Source: CAZCVI01 sp964502145 (GTDB lineage Bacteria; Acidobacteriota; Aminicenantia; UBA2199). From it: a stretch of DNA of 48,521 bases. The position numbers and the translations under genes are program-made. The notes under the pieces are model-generated. The model was not told the origin of the DNA, made no database searches, and was given only the letters and a program-made list of their open reading frames with translations. Positions 1-7,471 of the stretch are shown piece by piece; positions within the stretch are counted from its first letter, which is position 1, and each line of letters starts with the position of its first letter. The DNA is taken from NCBI GenBank assembly GCA_964502145.1, contig CAZCVI010000055.1:1-48521 (forward strand). The letters run 5' to 3'.

Positions 1-40
1 CATTGAATTATCGCAGGTCTGAAAGAATCTCTTTTTTTCT

Positions 41-128
41 GGCGGTGAATTCAGGGATGCATGGGATTAAGGGATTACCGGGATAAAGAAAAAAAACTTC
101 CCCACGAATTACACGAATTTACACGAAT
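41..128. repeat. Fragments of two intergenic repeat families
   Basis: A single arm of the GGCGGTGAATTCAGG element (41-56), seen as full inverted pairs at 24785-24952 and 26873-27035, is followed by short G-rich words of the ATGGGATT type. At 100-128 lies one arm of the CACGAATT family (cacgaat repeated three times), found as full inverted repeats near 11784 and 38972. No convincing gene is visible in 1-313. Confidence 0.6.
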
Positions 129-313
129 GAAAGAGACATCTTTACAGAGATAGGCGGAATGATCTGTCCATGTTTTTCGAAGATCATGGGTCAGGAAAAT
201 TCTTGGACCCATTGGAGATTGTTTTTAATAAGCTTGTTTGCAATTGCGCCGATATCCACTCCTTTTTTATAGCGATGTCTTCGACAAATTTTTGAATATC
301 GGGTTCCAATTAC

Positions 314-342
314 TTGAATTTATCTTCTTTTTTTTATACAAT
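314..342 (+). promoter_or_regulatory. Promoter of hicAB
   Basis: TTGAAT (314-319) and TACAAT (337-342) are separated by exactly 17 bp, giving a start near 349 and a leader of about 44 nt. A GAGGG ribosome-binding site sits five bases before the hicA ATG. Confidence 0.6.
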
Positions 343-392
343 AGTACCATGAACGATTATATAAAATCTGCTTACCCAACCCGAGGGACATC

Positions 393-647
393 ATGAAACC
401 GCAGAAACTTTTAATAAAGATTCTTTCAGGTTCTAAGAATATAAGATTCACAGACTTTGTCCATTTAATAGAAGAATTCGGATTTCATCACTCCCGCACC
501 AAGGGAAGCCACCACATATTCGTTCATCCAGATGTCGATGAATTGGTAAACATCCAGGATGTAAACGGCGAGGCTAAGCCTTATCAAATAAAACAATTTT
601 TGGAGTTGGTCGAAGAATATGGCTTAAGAATGGAGGTTTTGCAATGA
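393..647 (+). CDS. hicA: HicA-like toxin (mRNA interferase)
   Basis: This 84-residue protein matches the HicA/YcfA family, small double-stranded-RNA-binding-fold ribonucleases that cut mRNA when not held by HicB. The signature is the block RTKGSHHIF (residues 35-43), whose GSH histidine (about H40) is the expected catalytic residue. It is longer than the usual roughly 60-residue HicA, with an N-terminal extension carrying the KLLIKIL helix. GAGGG five bases before the ATG supports the start. The stop codon overlaps the hicB start as ATGA, so the two are translationally coupled in the toxin-first order common for this family. Activity is inferred from family membership only. Confidence 0.85.
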   Translation: MKPQKLLIKILSGSKNIRFTDFVHLIEEFGFHHSRTKGSHHIFVHPDVDELVNIQDVNGEAKPYQIKQFLELVEEYGLRMEVLQ

Positions 648-868
648 AAGATTATCATATAAATATTTTCTACAGCGAAGAGGATGGGGGATATATTGCA
701 GATATTCCTGATTTAAAACATTGCTCTGCTTTTGGCACTACACGCCAAGAAGCATTGGCAGAAGTGGAAATAGCCAAAGAGCTCTGGCTGGAAACGGCCA
801 AGCAAGAAGGAAAAACCCTTCCTTTGCCAAGATATAAACCGATCATGTACCAATTATCCATGCAATAA
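644..868 (+). CDS. hicB: HicB-like antitoxin
   Basis: This 74-residue protein has the HicB partial RNase H-like fold: an N-terminal strand region (YHINIFYSEEDGGYIADIPDL) followed by the typical GTTRQEALAEVEIAKELWLE helix. It should bind and neutralise the HicA product encoded immediately upstream, with which it overlaps by four bases. The protein ends soon after the conserved LPLPRY segment and has no visible C-terminal ribbon-helix-helix or HTH domain. It is therefore the short form of HicB, and how much it represses the promoter itself is unclear. No defect is seen in either gene. Confidence 0.85.
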   Translation: MKDYHINIFYSEEDGGYIADIPDLKHCSAFGTTRQEALAEVEIAKELWLETAKQEGKTLPLPRYKPIMYQLSMQ

Positions 869-914
869 TAATCGCACCGGTCGATATTACTGGAGCAAGC
901 GCGTTAAAAGAAGT

Positions 915-1020
915 CCACAGATTACACAGATTAAAATGATTATCCAGATTAAAAGATGAGACTATTAAAAAAAAGTCCGTTTTTAATCTGGATAATCATT
1001 TTAATCTGTGTAATCTGTGG
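915..1020. repeat. Perfect 40-bp inverted repeat (ACAGATTACACAGATT family)
   Basis: Bases 915-954 and 981-1020 are exact reverse complements over 40 bp, around a 26-nt loop. The arm is built of CACAGATTACACAGATT words. Similar elements occur at 1483-1588 and 15621-15739. As RNA it would form a very stable hairpin that could end transcription in both directions; a MITE-like origin is also possible. Confidence 0.85.
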
Positions 1021-1078
1021 TGATCTCTTTTCTTTTTGCCCGGAACACCTATTGCATAACGAATTGACCGGTTAGCTT

Positions 1079-1458
1079 TCGCTATAGCGAATTATTTTTC
1101 GCTTAAGCGAAAGGTGCTCCGTATTAGTGAAATATTCTCCGTCTCCATGAAATGTTCTGCTGCTTAGTGAATATGTCTTCATACCCACGAATTCCCTTCC
1201 TGCTTAACGAAGCTGCATGAGGTTTAGTGAAACCGCTTCCTGCGTAACGAAGATGCCTCCATCTCCACGAAGATGCCTCCATCTCCACGAAGATACCTCC
1301 ATCTCCATGAAGATACCTCCATCTCCACGAAGATGCCTCCACCTCCACGAAGTTGCCTTCACCTCCACGAAGTTGCCCCCGCCTTGACGAATTTGCCTGC
1401 GACACCACGAAATGGCCACCACCATGACGAAAATGCCATCTGTACCACGAAAAAATAG
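1079..1458. repeat. 20-bp-period degenerate tandem array
   Basis: A GAA word recurs at an exact 20-base spacing from 1089 to 1449: the GA falls at 1089, 1109, 1129 and so on, about 19 units, without a slip. The best conserved units (1249-1369) read ACGAAGATGCCTCCATCTCC. Outer units keep only the (C/T)GAA core and pyrimidine-rich filler; the first two are the palindromes TTCGCTATAGCGAA and TTCGCTTAAGCGAA. A 20-bp period is not a multiple of three, so open frames across the array shift register in each unit and are unlikely to be genes. The array is bracketed by two long inverted repeats. Confidence 0.85.
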
Positions 1459-1482
1459 GGGCGTTCATACTACAAAAGAAGT

Positions 1483-1588
1483 CCACAGATTACACAGATT
1501 TAAATGATTGACACAGATTAAAAGAAAGGGCTATTAAAAAAAGTCCGCTTTTAATCTGGGTCATCATTTTAATCTGCGTAATCTGTGT
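1483..1588. repeat. Imperfect inverted repeat (ACAGATTACACAGATT family)
   Basis: This is the same element type as 915-1020 but with several mismatches between arms. It lies just after the 20-bp array and about 70 bp before the pilus operon promoter. The ending T-rich tract could let it act as a terminator that insulates the operon. Confidence 0.75.
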
Positions 1589-1655
1589 TCTTCTTTTTTC
1601 TTTTACTCTCTTTGGTGCAAATCTTTTTTTTCCTTAGTTTTACTTAGCTTCCTGA

Positions 1656-1684
1656 TTGATTTTAAAATAGTGATGTGTTATAGT
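1656..1684 (+). promoter_or_regulatory. Leaderless-type promoter of the pilus operon
   Basis: TTGATT (1656-1661) and TATAGT (1679-1684) have a 17-bp spacer. Only six bases separate the -10 box from the ATG at 1691, so the predicted start of transcription coincides with the start codon. No Shine-Dalgarno sequence precedes that ATG. Confidence 0.55.
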
Positions 1685-1690
1685 CTGCTT

Positions 1691-3370
1691 ATGAAAAAAC
1701 AACCGAAACCTCTGGGGCAACGGTTGATTGATATGGGAATCCTGACCGAGCCCCAACTTGATTTGGCGTTGAAACTGCAAAAACGTACCGGTTCGATGCT
1801 GGGTGAAACATTGATCCATCTCGGTTTCGTGACCGATGATGTGCTCTCCAACACATTGGCAGCGCAATCCAACGTGAGCAGCGTGGATTTGAGCCGCGTG
1901 ATCATCGAACCGGAAGTGATTGCCCTCATCGCGGAAAACTACGCGAAAAAAAATAAATTATTACCGCTGGGCCTGGAAGAAAATACAAATACGCTGACTG
2001 TGGCGATGGAAAACGTCTTCGACGTGGATGTAATCAGCGACCTGGAACGAAAAACAGGCTTTTTAGTGAACGTCGTCGCCGCCACGGAAGCAGATATCGC
2101 CTCGGCACAAGAAGTTTACTATACGGGCGGCGTCACACTGGATGAATTGATCGAAGAAAGCATTAACTTGGCCGCAGGCGGCAAAGTAGCGGGCGAAACA
2201 CTGGTCGAAGAAGCCCCGATTGTAAAACTGGTCACCCAATTCATTATTAAAGGCATTAAAGACTCGGCCACCGATATCCACGTCGAACCAGAAGGCAATA
2301 TCTTGCGCGTCCGTTATCGCATCGACGGCATCATGCTGCTCGGTCCCACTGTTCCCAAATCATTGCAAAGCCCGATTGTCGCGCGCTTGAAAATTCTGGC
2401 TGAAGCCAATATCGCGGAAACACGCATCCCCCAAGACGGGCGCATTAAATTCAGCATGGGCAAACGAGAAGTCGATATCCGCGTCAGTTTTTTCCCTACT
2501 ATCAACGGCGAAAACGTCGTGCTCAGACTACTGGATAAAAGCAAAGTAGTCAAAGGCCTGGAAAAACTGGGCATGAATCAAAAAACCATGGACATTTTCA
2601 AAACCGCTATTGTCCGCCCCTATGGCATGATCCTCGTCTCTGGCCCCACCGGTTCTGGAAAAACAACCACCCTCTATTCCGCCCTCTCCTACCTCAATTC
2701 CATTGAAAAAAATATTATTACCCTCGAAGATCCCGTTGAATACGAGTTCCCCATCATCCGCCAATCCCAGGTAAATGCCAAGATTAATTTTACCTTTGCC
2801 GAGGGTTTGAAATCCATCTTAAGACAGGACCCGGATATCATCCTGGTAGGCGAAATGCGCGACGCGGAAACGATTGACATGTCGATTCGTGCTGCCCTCA
2901 CCGGTCACCTTGTTTTCTCTACCATTCATACCAATAACTCTATTTCCACCATCAACCGCCTCATGGATATGGACGTTGAGCCTTTTCTCATCTCTTCCAC
3001 GCTGATCATGGTCATTGCCCAGCGTCTGGTGCGCACGATCTGCGAGTTTTGCAAGGAACCGCTGCCCAATTCTGTGCTGGATAAAGAACTGGCACGGGCT
3101 TTAGGAAATTTTAACGGCACGCTGTACCACGGCAAAGGCTGCCCGAAATGCAATCAAACGGGTTGCAGCGGTAGAATCGGCCTGTATGAAGTATTGGAAA
3201 TTTCCCCTATTATCCGCGACATGATCGAACGCAAAGCGACCTCGCAGGAAATTACCGCGCAAGCAATTAAAGAAGGATTCCGCACGCTGTTTGACGACGC
3301 GGTGGAAAAAGTAAAAGCGGGAGTCATCAATCCCACCGAAGCCTCGCGCATCACTATAGGAGCTTTTTAA
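1691..3370 (+). CDS. GspE/PilB/MshE-family pilus extension ATPase
   Basis: This hexameric cytoplasmic ATPase drives pilin polymerisation. Residues 8-60 form an N-terminal MshEN/GspE-N domain (LGQRLIDMGILTEPQLDLAL). The Walker A loop GPTGSGKTTT lies near 318, followed by an Asp box (LEDPVEY), a Walker B region (DPDIILVGEMRD) and a His box (STIHTNN). A zinc knuckle follows, with C451, C454, C484 and C487 and a further C492. Length (559 aa) is typical. An in-frame start at 1670 (ATG ATG TGC) lies inside the promoter, so 1691 is preferred; it gives the family-like start MKKQPKPLG. It is the first gene of an operon whose order resembles the MSHA pilus locus, which argues for MshE rather than a T2SS GspE, though the sequence alone cannot settle this. 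Confidence 0.9.
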   Translation: MKKQPKPLGQRLIDMGILTEPQLDLALKLQKRTGSMLGETLIHLGFVTDDVLSNTLAAQSNVSSVDLSRVIIEPEVIALIAENYAKKNKLLPLGLEENTNTLTVAMENVFDVDVISDLERKTGFLVNVVAATEADIASAQEVYYTGGVTLDELIEESINLAAGGKVAGETLVEEAPIVKLVTQFIIKGIKDSATDIHVEPEGNILRVRYRIDGIMLLGPTVPKSLQSPIVARLKILAEANIAETRIPQDGRIKFSMGKREVDIRVSFFPTINGENVVLRLLDKSKVVKGLEKLGMNQKTMDIFKTAIVRPYGMILVSGPTGSGKTTTLYSALSYLNSIEKNIITLEDPVEYEFPIIRQSQVNAKINFTFAEGLKSILRQDPDIILVGEMRDAETIDMSIRAALTGHLVFSTIHTNNSISTINRLMDMDVEPFLISSTLIMVIAQRLVRTICEFCKEPLPNSVLDKELARALGNFNGTLYHGKGCPKCNQTGCSGRIGLYEVLEISPIIRDMIERKATSQEITAQAIKEGFRTLFDDAVEKVKAGVINPTEASRITIGAF

Positions 3371-3372
3371 CT

Positions 3373-4587
3373 ATGCCGATATTCAAATATAAAGGAAGAA
3401 ACGCCACGGGACAACTGCTGGAAGGGGTACTGGATGCAGAAAACGAAAACGAACTGCTAAAAAAACTGGGCGAGATCGACGTGGTGTTGATCGATTTTAA
3501 AATAACCCACAGCACCTCCTCTGGCGACGGGTTTTATTTCGGCAAAATCAAACGGCGCGAGATCATCCTTTTCACCAATCACCTCGCGTCTTCCGTGGAT
3601 GCGGGCATACCGGTCATCCAGGCGATTGCGGATTACGGACGCGAAACAGATAATCCGCGCTTTAGAAAAATAGTGGAAGATGTGCAACGACAGGTCTTGG
3701 CTGGCACTACGCTGTCAGAAGCATTCTCCAAACACCCGGAAGCATTCCAAGAAATGTACGTGGCGATTGTTTCCACTGGTGAAGCCACTGGTAAATTGGG
3801 CGTGGTGTTGGCAGATTTGGTGGGATTTCTGGAATGGCAGGAAGACTTGGCTGCCCAGGTGAAACAAGCGTCAATATATCCGGCTATTCTGGTCTCCATG
3901 ATTGTAGGCGTCGTGATTATCATGATGACGTTTACGTTTCCCAAATTTATACCTATCTTAAAAGGATTCCAGGTCGAACTGCCCGCGCCTACGCGCATAT
4001 TGATCGGCATTTCCGAATTTTTTCAGAGTTATTGGTGGGCGTTGGTGGCGGTTGTGGTGGCCGTTATTGTCATGTATAAGATTACTTACCGGACAGAGCA
4101 GGGCAAATTCTTCTGGGACAATTTTAAATTAAAAATACCGCTCTTCGGCCCATTGCTCAGTAAAATCATGCTCTCCCGTTTCGCCCATTTTTTTAGTATC
4201 TTGTATAGTTCAGGTATTGGGATCATTGAATCGTTTCAGATCATCAAGCGTGTCGTGGGCAACGAGGTCATGCGTCGTGCCATAGGCAGATGTGGCGAAT
4301 CTGTCGAACGGGGTGGCACTATTTACGATTCATTAAAAGATGAGGCCACTTTCCCGCCGCTTGTGATGCGTATGATCCAGGTCGGCGAATCAACGGGTGG
4401 CCTTGATATCTCCTTGAAAAAAGTGTCCCAGTACTATGATAAGGAGATTCCCGCGTCGATCAAAAAAATGTTTGCCGTATTCGAACCCGCCTTGGTTATC
4501 ATCATGGGCGGAGTCGTGTTGTTTATCGCCCTCGCTATTTTCTTGCCCGTGTATAAATTAACCTCCACCATAGGAATGCAAAAATGA
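3373..4587 (+). CDS. PilC/GspF/MshG-family inner-membrane platform protein
   Basis: This 404-residue polytopic inner-membrane protein anchors the assembly ATPase. It starts MPIFKYKGRNATGQLLEG, the classical GspF/PilC opening, and contains two T2SSF repeats (about residues 60-190 and 265-395). Each repeat carries the helical LSxAFSKHPExF or GESTGGLDISL type motif, and each is followed by hydrophobic segments (YPAILVSMIVGVVIIMM near 174-195; PALVIIMGGVVLFIALAIF near 375-395). It lies two bases downstream of the ATPase gene and overlaps the next gene as ATGA, so the three are translationally coupled. Substrate pilins are not encoded in the window. Confidence 0.9.
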   Translation: MPIFKYKGRNATGQLLEGVLDAENENELLKKLGEIDVVLIDFKITHSTSSGDGFYFGKIKRREIILFTNHLASSVDAGIPVIQAIADYGRETDNPRFRKIVEDVQRQVLAGTTLSEAFSKHPEAFQEMYVAIVSTGEATGKLGVVLADLVGFLEWQEDLAAQVKQASIYPAILVSMIVGVVIIMMTFTFPKFIPILKGFQVELPAPTRILIGISEFFQSYWWALVAVVVAVIVMYKITYRTEQGKFFWDNFKLKIPLFGPLLSKIMLSRFAHFFSILYSSGIGIIESFQIIKRVVGNEVMRRAIGRCGESVERGGTIYDSLKDEATFPPLVMRMIQVGESTGGLDISLKKVSQYYDKEIPASIKKMFAVFEPALVIIMGGVVLFIALAIFLPVYKLTSTIGMQK

Positions 4588-6119
4588 AGTCAGTGATCAT
4601 TGATTTTAGTTGTGCCGGTGTCATCCGGATTCTGCACGCCCGCATCACCTCCAGTGTCAGCGTGATTGGCGGTTATTATTTGACCCCCCGTCCCGATGAT
4701 GATCCCATTATCGCCGCTATTACCAAATTAAGGGATGAAAGTATCTCTTCCTTGCCCGCCATTATTATTCCCCCGGCTGAGTTGGTGAAAAAGCTCAATA
4801 TCTTGCTGCCTAAAATGCCTGATAAAGAGATACGCAAGGTACTGCCCCGCGAAATTGCCACGGCTGCCGATACTGCCGCGCCCATGGTCTTCAACTATCT
4901 GAAAAACGGCATGGTGGAAGATCGCCAAGTGGAAAAAATGGAAATCTCCATCTTCTATTGCGAACAAGAAAAGATGTTCGACTATCTGAACCAACTGAAA
5001 ATAGCGGGCATTCAACCCTCCCACATCATCCCATTGGTGCAGGGTCTCAAAACGCTGGCGGAAATCAACCCGAAGCTGGGCACGGAAAAAACAGGCGCGG
5101 TGTTCTTGGAAATGATGGAGAATCGGATCAGTTTAAATATTTTCAGGAACAAATACTGGGGTTTAGAACGCGAATTCATGTTCCGTGTCGAACGTCTGAC
5201 CCAGGATGAAGATTTAACCGAGGAAGATTTTACCCGTATCAGCACCGAATTGAATCGTACCTTCCAATACTTCAAACAACGCAATCGCGGTTATACTATT
5301 GATCAAGCCCTGCTCTATGGTCCCAGCAGCAAACTCACCAATCTAAAAAATCTTATCAATGACAATCATTCCGTGACCGCAGCCGTGATCCAGCCCGAGC
5401 ATCTCGGTGGAAAAGTCAGTTTGCCCAGCCATTTACAGGCTTCTACCGAGTTCCTCGCTATTTTTATCGTGCCTATTGCAGTCGCCCTTGCCGTGTGCGG
5501 GAAAAAACCATTGGACCTTTATCCCATTGAGTACCGCGAAAAATCCAAATTGTTTTCCCGTTTATTGGGCCTCACTATTTCTACTATTATCATTGCTACT
5601 ATTTTATCGGGCAGTATTTTTTACTTTGAGGGCATCAAAAACTCCTATAAGAGCGATGTTAAAGAGATGGAAAAGATCTTTTTATCATTGGGTAAGAATT
5701 CTACCATGATCATGGAGACCAAGACCCAGCGTATAGATTTATTCAAGCGTCGGTTTTATCTTGATTTCCCAGCGCGGTATGCGTACAGTACCGCTGAATT
5801 CACCCGGAAACTCAGTATGATTGCCACCACCAACATAGAACTGCTTGATTTAGAAATGACCCCCACCAATCAGAATTTTAAATTTAAACTTGATGGGCGT
5901 ATTACTGCCGAGGACAATGTGCGCGTGCAATCCCAGTTCCTCACTTTTTATCAACAGCTCAAGGAATTTGATTACATGTTGAATATCTCTTCTTCTAAGA
6001 TTACCGTCAATCCCGGTGAGGGTGGCGCACGACAGGGCGGTGGCGACGTATTGCCCGCCGCTGGACAAAAAGAATCCATACTCTATTTTACCATTGATGG
6101 CGAAGTAGAGCCGGAATAA
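4584..6119 (+). CDS. Fused PilM-PilN-like pilus assembly protein
   Basis: A 511-residue protein that appears to join two alignment-subcomplex proteins. Residues 1-300 resemble the actin-like PilM/MshI/GspL cytoplasmic part: MKSVIIDFSCAGVIRIL, the DKEIRKVLPREI block and an ILYGPSSKL-type segment. A single membrane helix (LLGLTISTIIIATILSGSIF, about 326-348) follows, then a coiled-coil plus ferredoxin-like periplasmic domain typical of PilN. The gene overlaps the platform gene by four bases and is followed three bases later by the PilO-like gene. The canonical actin-fold phosphate motifs are weak, as in GspL, so nucleotide binding is doubtful. A GspL-like single protein is the alternative reading of the same architecture. 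Confidence 0.75.
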   Translation: MKSVIIDFSCAGVIRILHARITSSVSVIGGYYLTPRPDDDPIIAAITKLRDESISSLPAIIIPPAELVKKLNILLPKMPDKEIRKVLPREIATAADTAAPMVFNYLKNGMVEDRQVEKMEISIFYCEQEKMFDYLNQLKIAGIQPSHIIPLVQGLKTLAEINPKLGTEKTGAVFLEMMENRISLNIFRNKYWGLEREFMFRVERLTQDEDLTEEDFTRISTELNRTFQYFKQRNRGYTIDQALLYGPSSKLTNLKNLINDNHSVTAAVIQPEHLGGKVSLPSHLQASTEFLAIFIVPIAVALAVCGKKPLDLYPIEYREKSKLFSRLLGLTISTIIIATILSGSIFYFEGIKNSYKSDVKEMEKIFLSLGKNSTMIMETKTQRIDLFKRRFYLDFPARYAYSTAEFTRKLSMIATTNIELLDLEMTPTNQNFKFKLDGRITAEDNVRVQSQFLTFYQQLKEFDYMLNISSSKITVNPGEGGARQGGGDVLPAAGQKESILYFTIDGEVEPE

Positions 6120-6122
6120 ATC

Positions 6123-6857
6123 ATGAAAAACAAATACTTCTTTATCAAAATCGCCGGCATTGCTTTTTTAATCCTGCTCGTGATTAGCTATTTTTTACTG
6201 TACTTTGTCCCCTCCATCAAAGAGATCAGCTTGTATAAACGGCAATTAAAAGACATGAATCTGAAAATTGCCGATTTTGTCAAGATGGAAAATAACTTTA
6301 CCTTTTCCGATTCTCAAGAACGCTCTTTATTCCAGCAATCGCGGGAGGAATTGAAAAAAAAGATCCCCGAGATACGCCACCGCGAGGATTATATCGCCCT
6401 ATTTACCCGTGTCTCCGATTATATCCAGCGCCTCGCCAAAACAGATGGTATATTTAATCTCGTGTTTACTTCCGATTCCCAGGAAATGCAGGTTGAAACC
6501 GGTTCACTCGCCACCAGCAAAAAGAATCTGGACGATCTGCTCAGTTTTTCTGCCCAGCGTTTGACCGCTATTAAAAAGCAACTCGCTGTCGGAGACAAGA
6601 CTAACGACACCCAGATTGGCGGTTTGGCCGGGCTTGTGCCTGGATTAAAATATCATACCGTTTGGATCAGTTTCACCGGTGAATTACCCAGTGCCCTGAA
6701 TTTTATCAACCATATTCCCCGGAGCGATTATTTCTTAAGTGAAGACAGAGTTAATATTTCCTCTGGCACCGGGTTGCCTTATTATATTGTTTCGCTCAAA
6801 ATATATTATATTGATTTACGTGCCGATTTAGCGGGCCAAACAGGGAAAATACAATGA
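6123..6857 (+). CDS. PilO/MshJ-like inner-membrane alignment protein
   Basis: This 244-residue bitopic protein has a short cytoplasmic N-terminus, one membrane helix (IAGIAFLILLVISYFLLYFV, about 10-29), a coiled coil (about 35-90) and a periplasmic domain that looks like the PilO/GspM ferredoxin-like fold, including the VWISFTGELPSALNFINHI strand-helix stretch. PilO pairs with PilN and contacts PilP to connect the inner-membrane platform to the secretin. Position between the PilM-PilN-like and PilP-like genes, with an ATGA overlap downstream, supports the call. Sequence conservation in this family is low, so the assignment rests on topology and gene order. Confidence 0.75.
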   Translation: MKNKYFFIKIAGIAFLILLVISYFLLYFVPSIKEISLYKRQLKDMNLKIADFVKMENNFTFSDSQERSLFQQSREELKKKIPEIRHREDYIALFTRVSDYIQRLAKTDGIFNLVFTSDSQEMQVETGSLATSKKNLDDLLSFSAQRLTAIKKQLAVGDKTNDTQIGGLAGLVPGLKYHTVWISFTGELPSALNFINHIPRSDYFLSEDRVNISSGTGLPYYIVSLKIYYIDLRADLAGQTGKIQ

Positions 6858-7471
6858 ATTTAAACAACAAGTATTTAGCCATCGGGTTATCTGTGGCCGC
6901 AGTAGTCATCGTGTCCTACCAGCTATTTTTTAACAAGACCAAAGAGACCATGCAGACCAAACAGCAATCGCCTACACCCGCTGTAGTGCAAACTATTCCC
7001 GCCACCACACCCGCACCACAACCCAGCGCCACTTTGCCAAATACTACCGCGCCAATCAGCGACACCGCGAACAACACTACTGATGAGGGGCCACCGATTG
7101 ATTATCATTCGGAAATTCTTTTAAAACGAATCAAACCGGAACTGGTCAGACCTTTTTTACCACGTGAAATCACGCCCGAATTTGGCAGTCAAATCTTTGT
7201 CAAACCTGTTCCCAAGGACGAGGTTCCCGTCAGCACCGAAACAGTCAAAGAAATCGAATTTGTTCTGAATGGGATACTCATTGACAGCACCCGGCGTTTG
7301 GCGATCATCAATGATACCATTCTTAAAATAGGCGACATGATCCTGGGCGCCCAGATCACGGCCATTGTTAAAAACAAAGTTATCTTAAAATTCAATCAAC
7401 AGGAAATCGTTTTATCCACCGATTCCAAAATAAAAAAGTTTACCATCAGCGGAGGCACGGGTGATCATTAG
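6854..7471 (+). CDS. PilP/MshK/GspC-like protein
   Basis: A 205-residue protein with an N-terminal membrane anchor (about 7-25), a proline/threonine-rich periplasmic linker (about 38-75) and a small C-terminal beta domain. That domain (EIEFVLNGILIDSTRRLAIIND to IVLSTD, about 130-195) matches the homology-region fold of PilP/GspC that docks onto the secretin N0 domain. No lipobox is present, so it is anchored by a helix like GspC or MshK rather than by lipid like classical PilP. The gene overlaps both neighbours; the ribosome-binding site of the secretin gene (GGAGG, 7451-7455) lies inside its 3' end. Confidence 0.7.
   Translation: MNLNNKYLAIGLSVAAVVIVSYQLFFNKTKETMQTKQQSPTPAVVQTIPATTPAPQPSATLPNTTAPISDTANNTTDEGPPIDYHSEILLKRIKPELVRPFLPREITPEFGSQIFVKPVPKDEVPVSTETVKEIEFVLNGILIDSTRRLAIINDTILKIGDMILGAQITAIVKNKVILKFNQQEIVLSTDSKIKKFTISGGTGDH

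Noticed and set aside
1079..1458. CRISPR array
   Set aside because: Units are only 20-21 bp, contiguous, with no unique spacers and no cas genes; the same holds for 29249-29835.
1124..1486. Minus- and plus-strand open frames across the 20-bp array (for example 1124-1486, 1204-1425 and 1273-1458)
   Set aside because: They exist only because the repeated unit lacks stops; the 20-bp period shifts frame each unit and the products are repeats of W, R and H with no ribosome-binding site.
1670..1690. Seven-codon N-terminal extension of the pilus ATPase
   Set aside because: It overlaps the predicted -10 box and the resulting MMCYSLL start is unlike the family.
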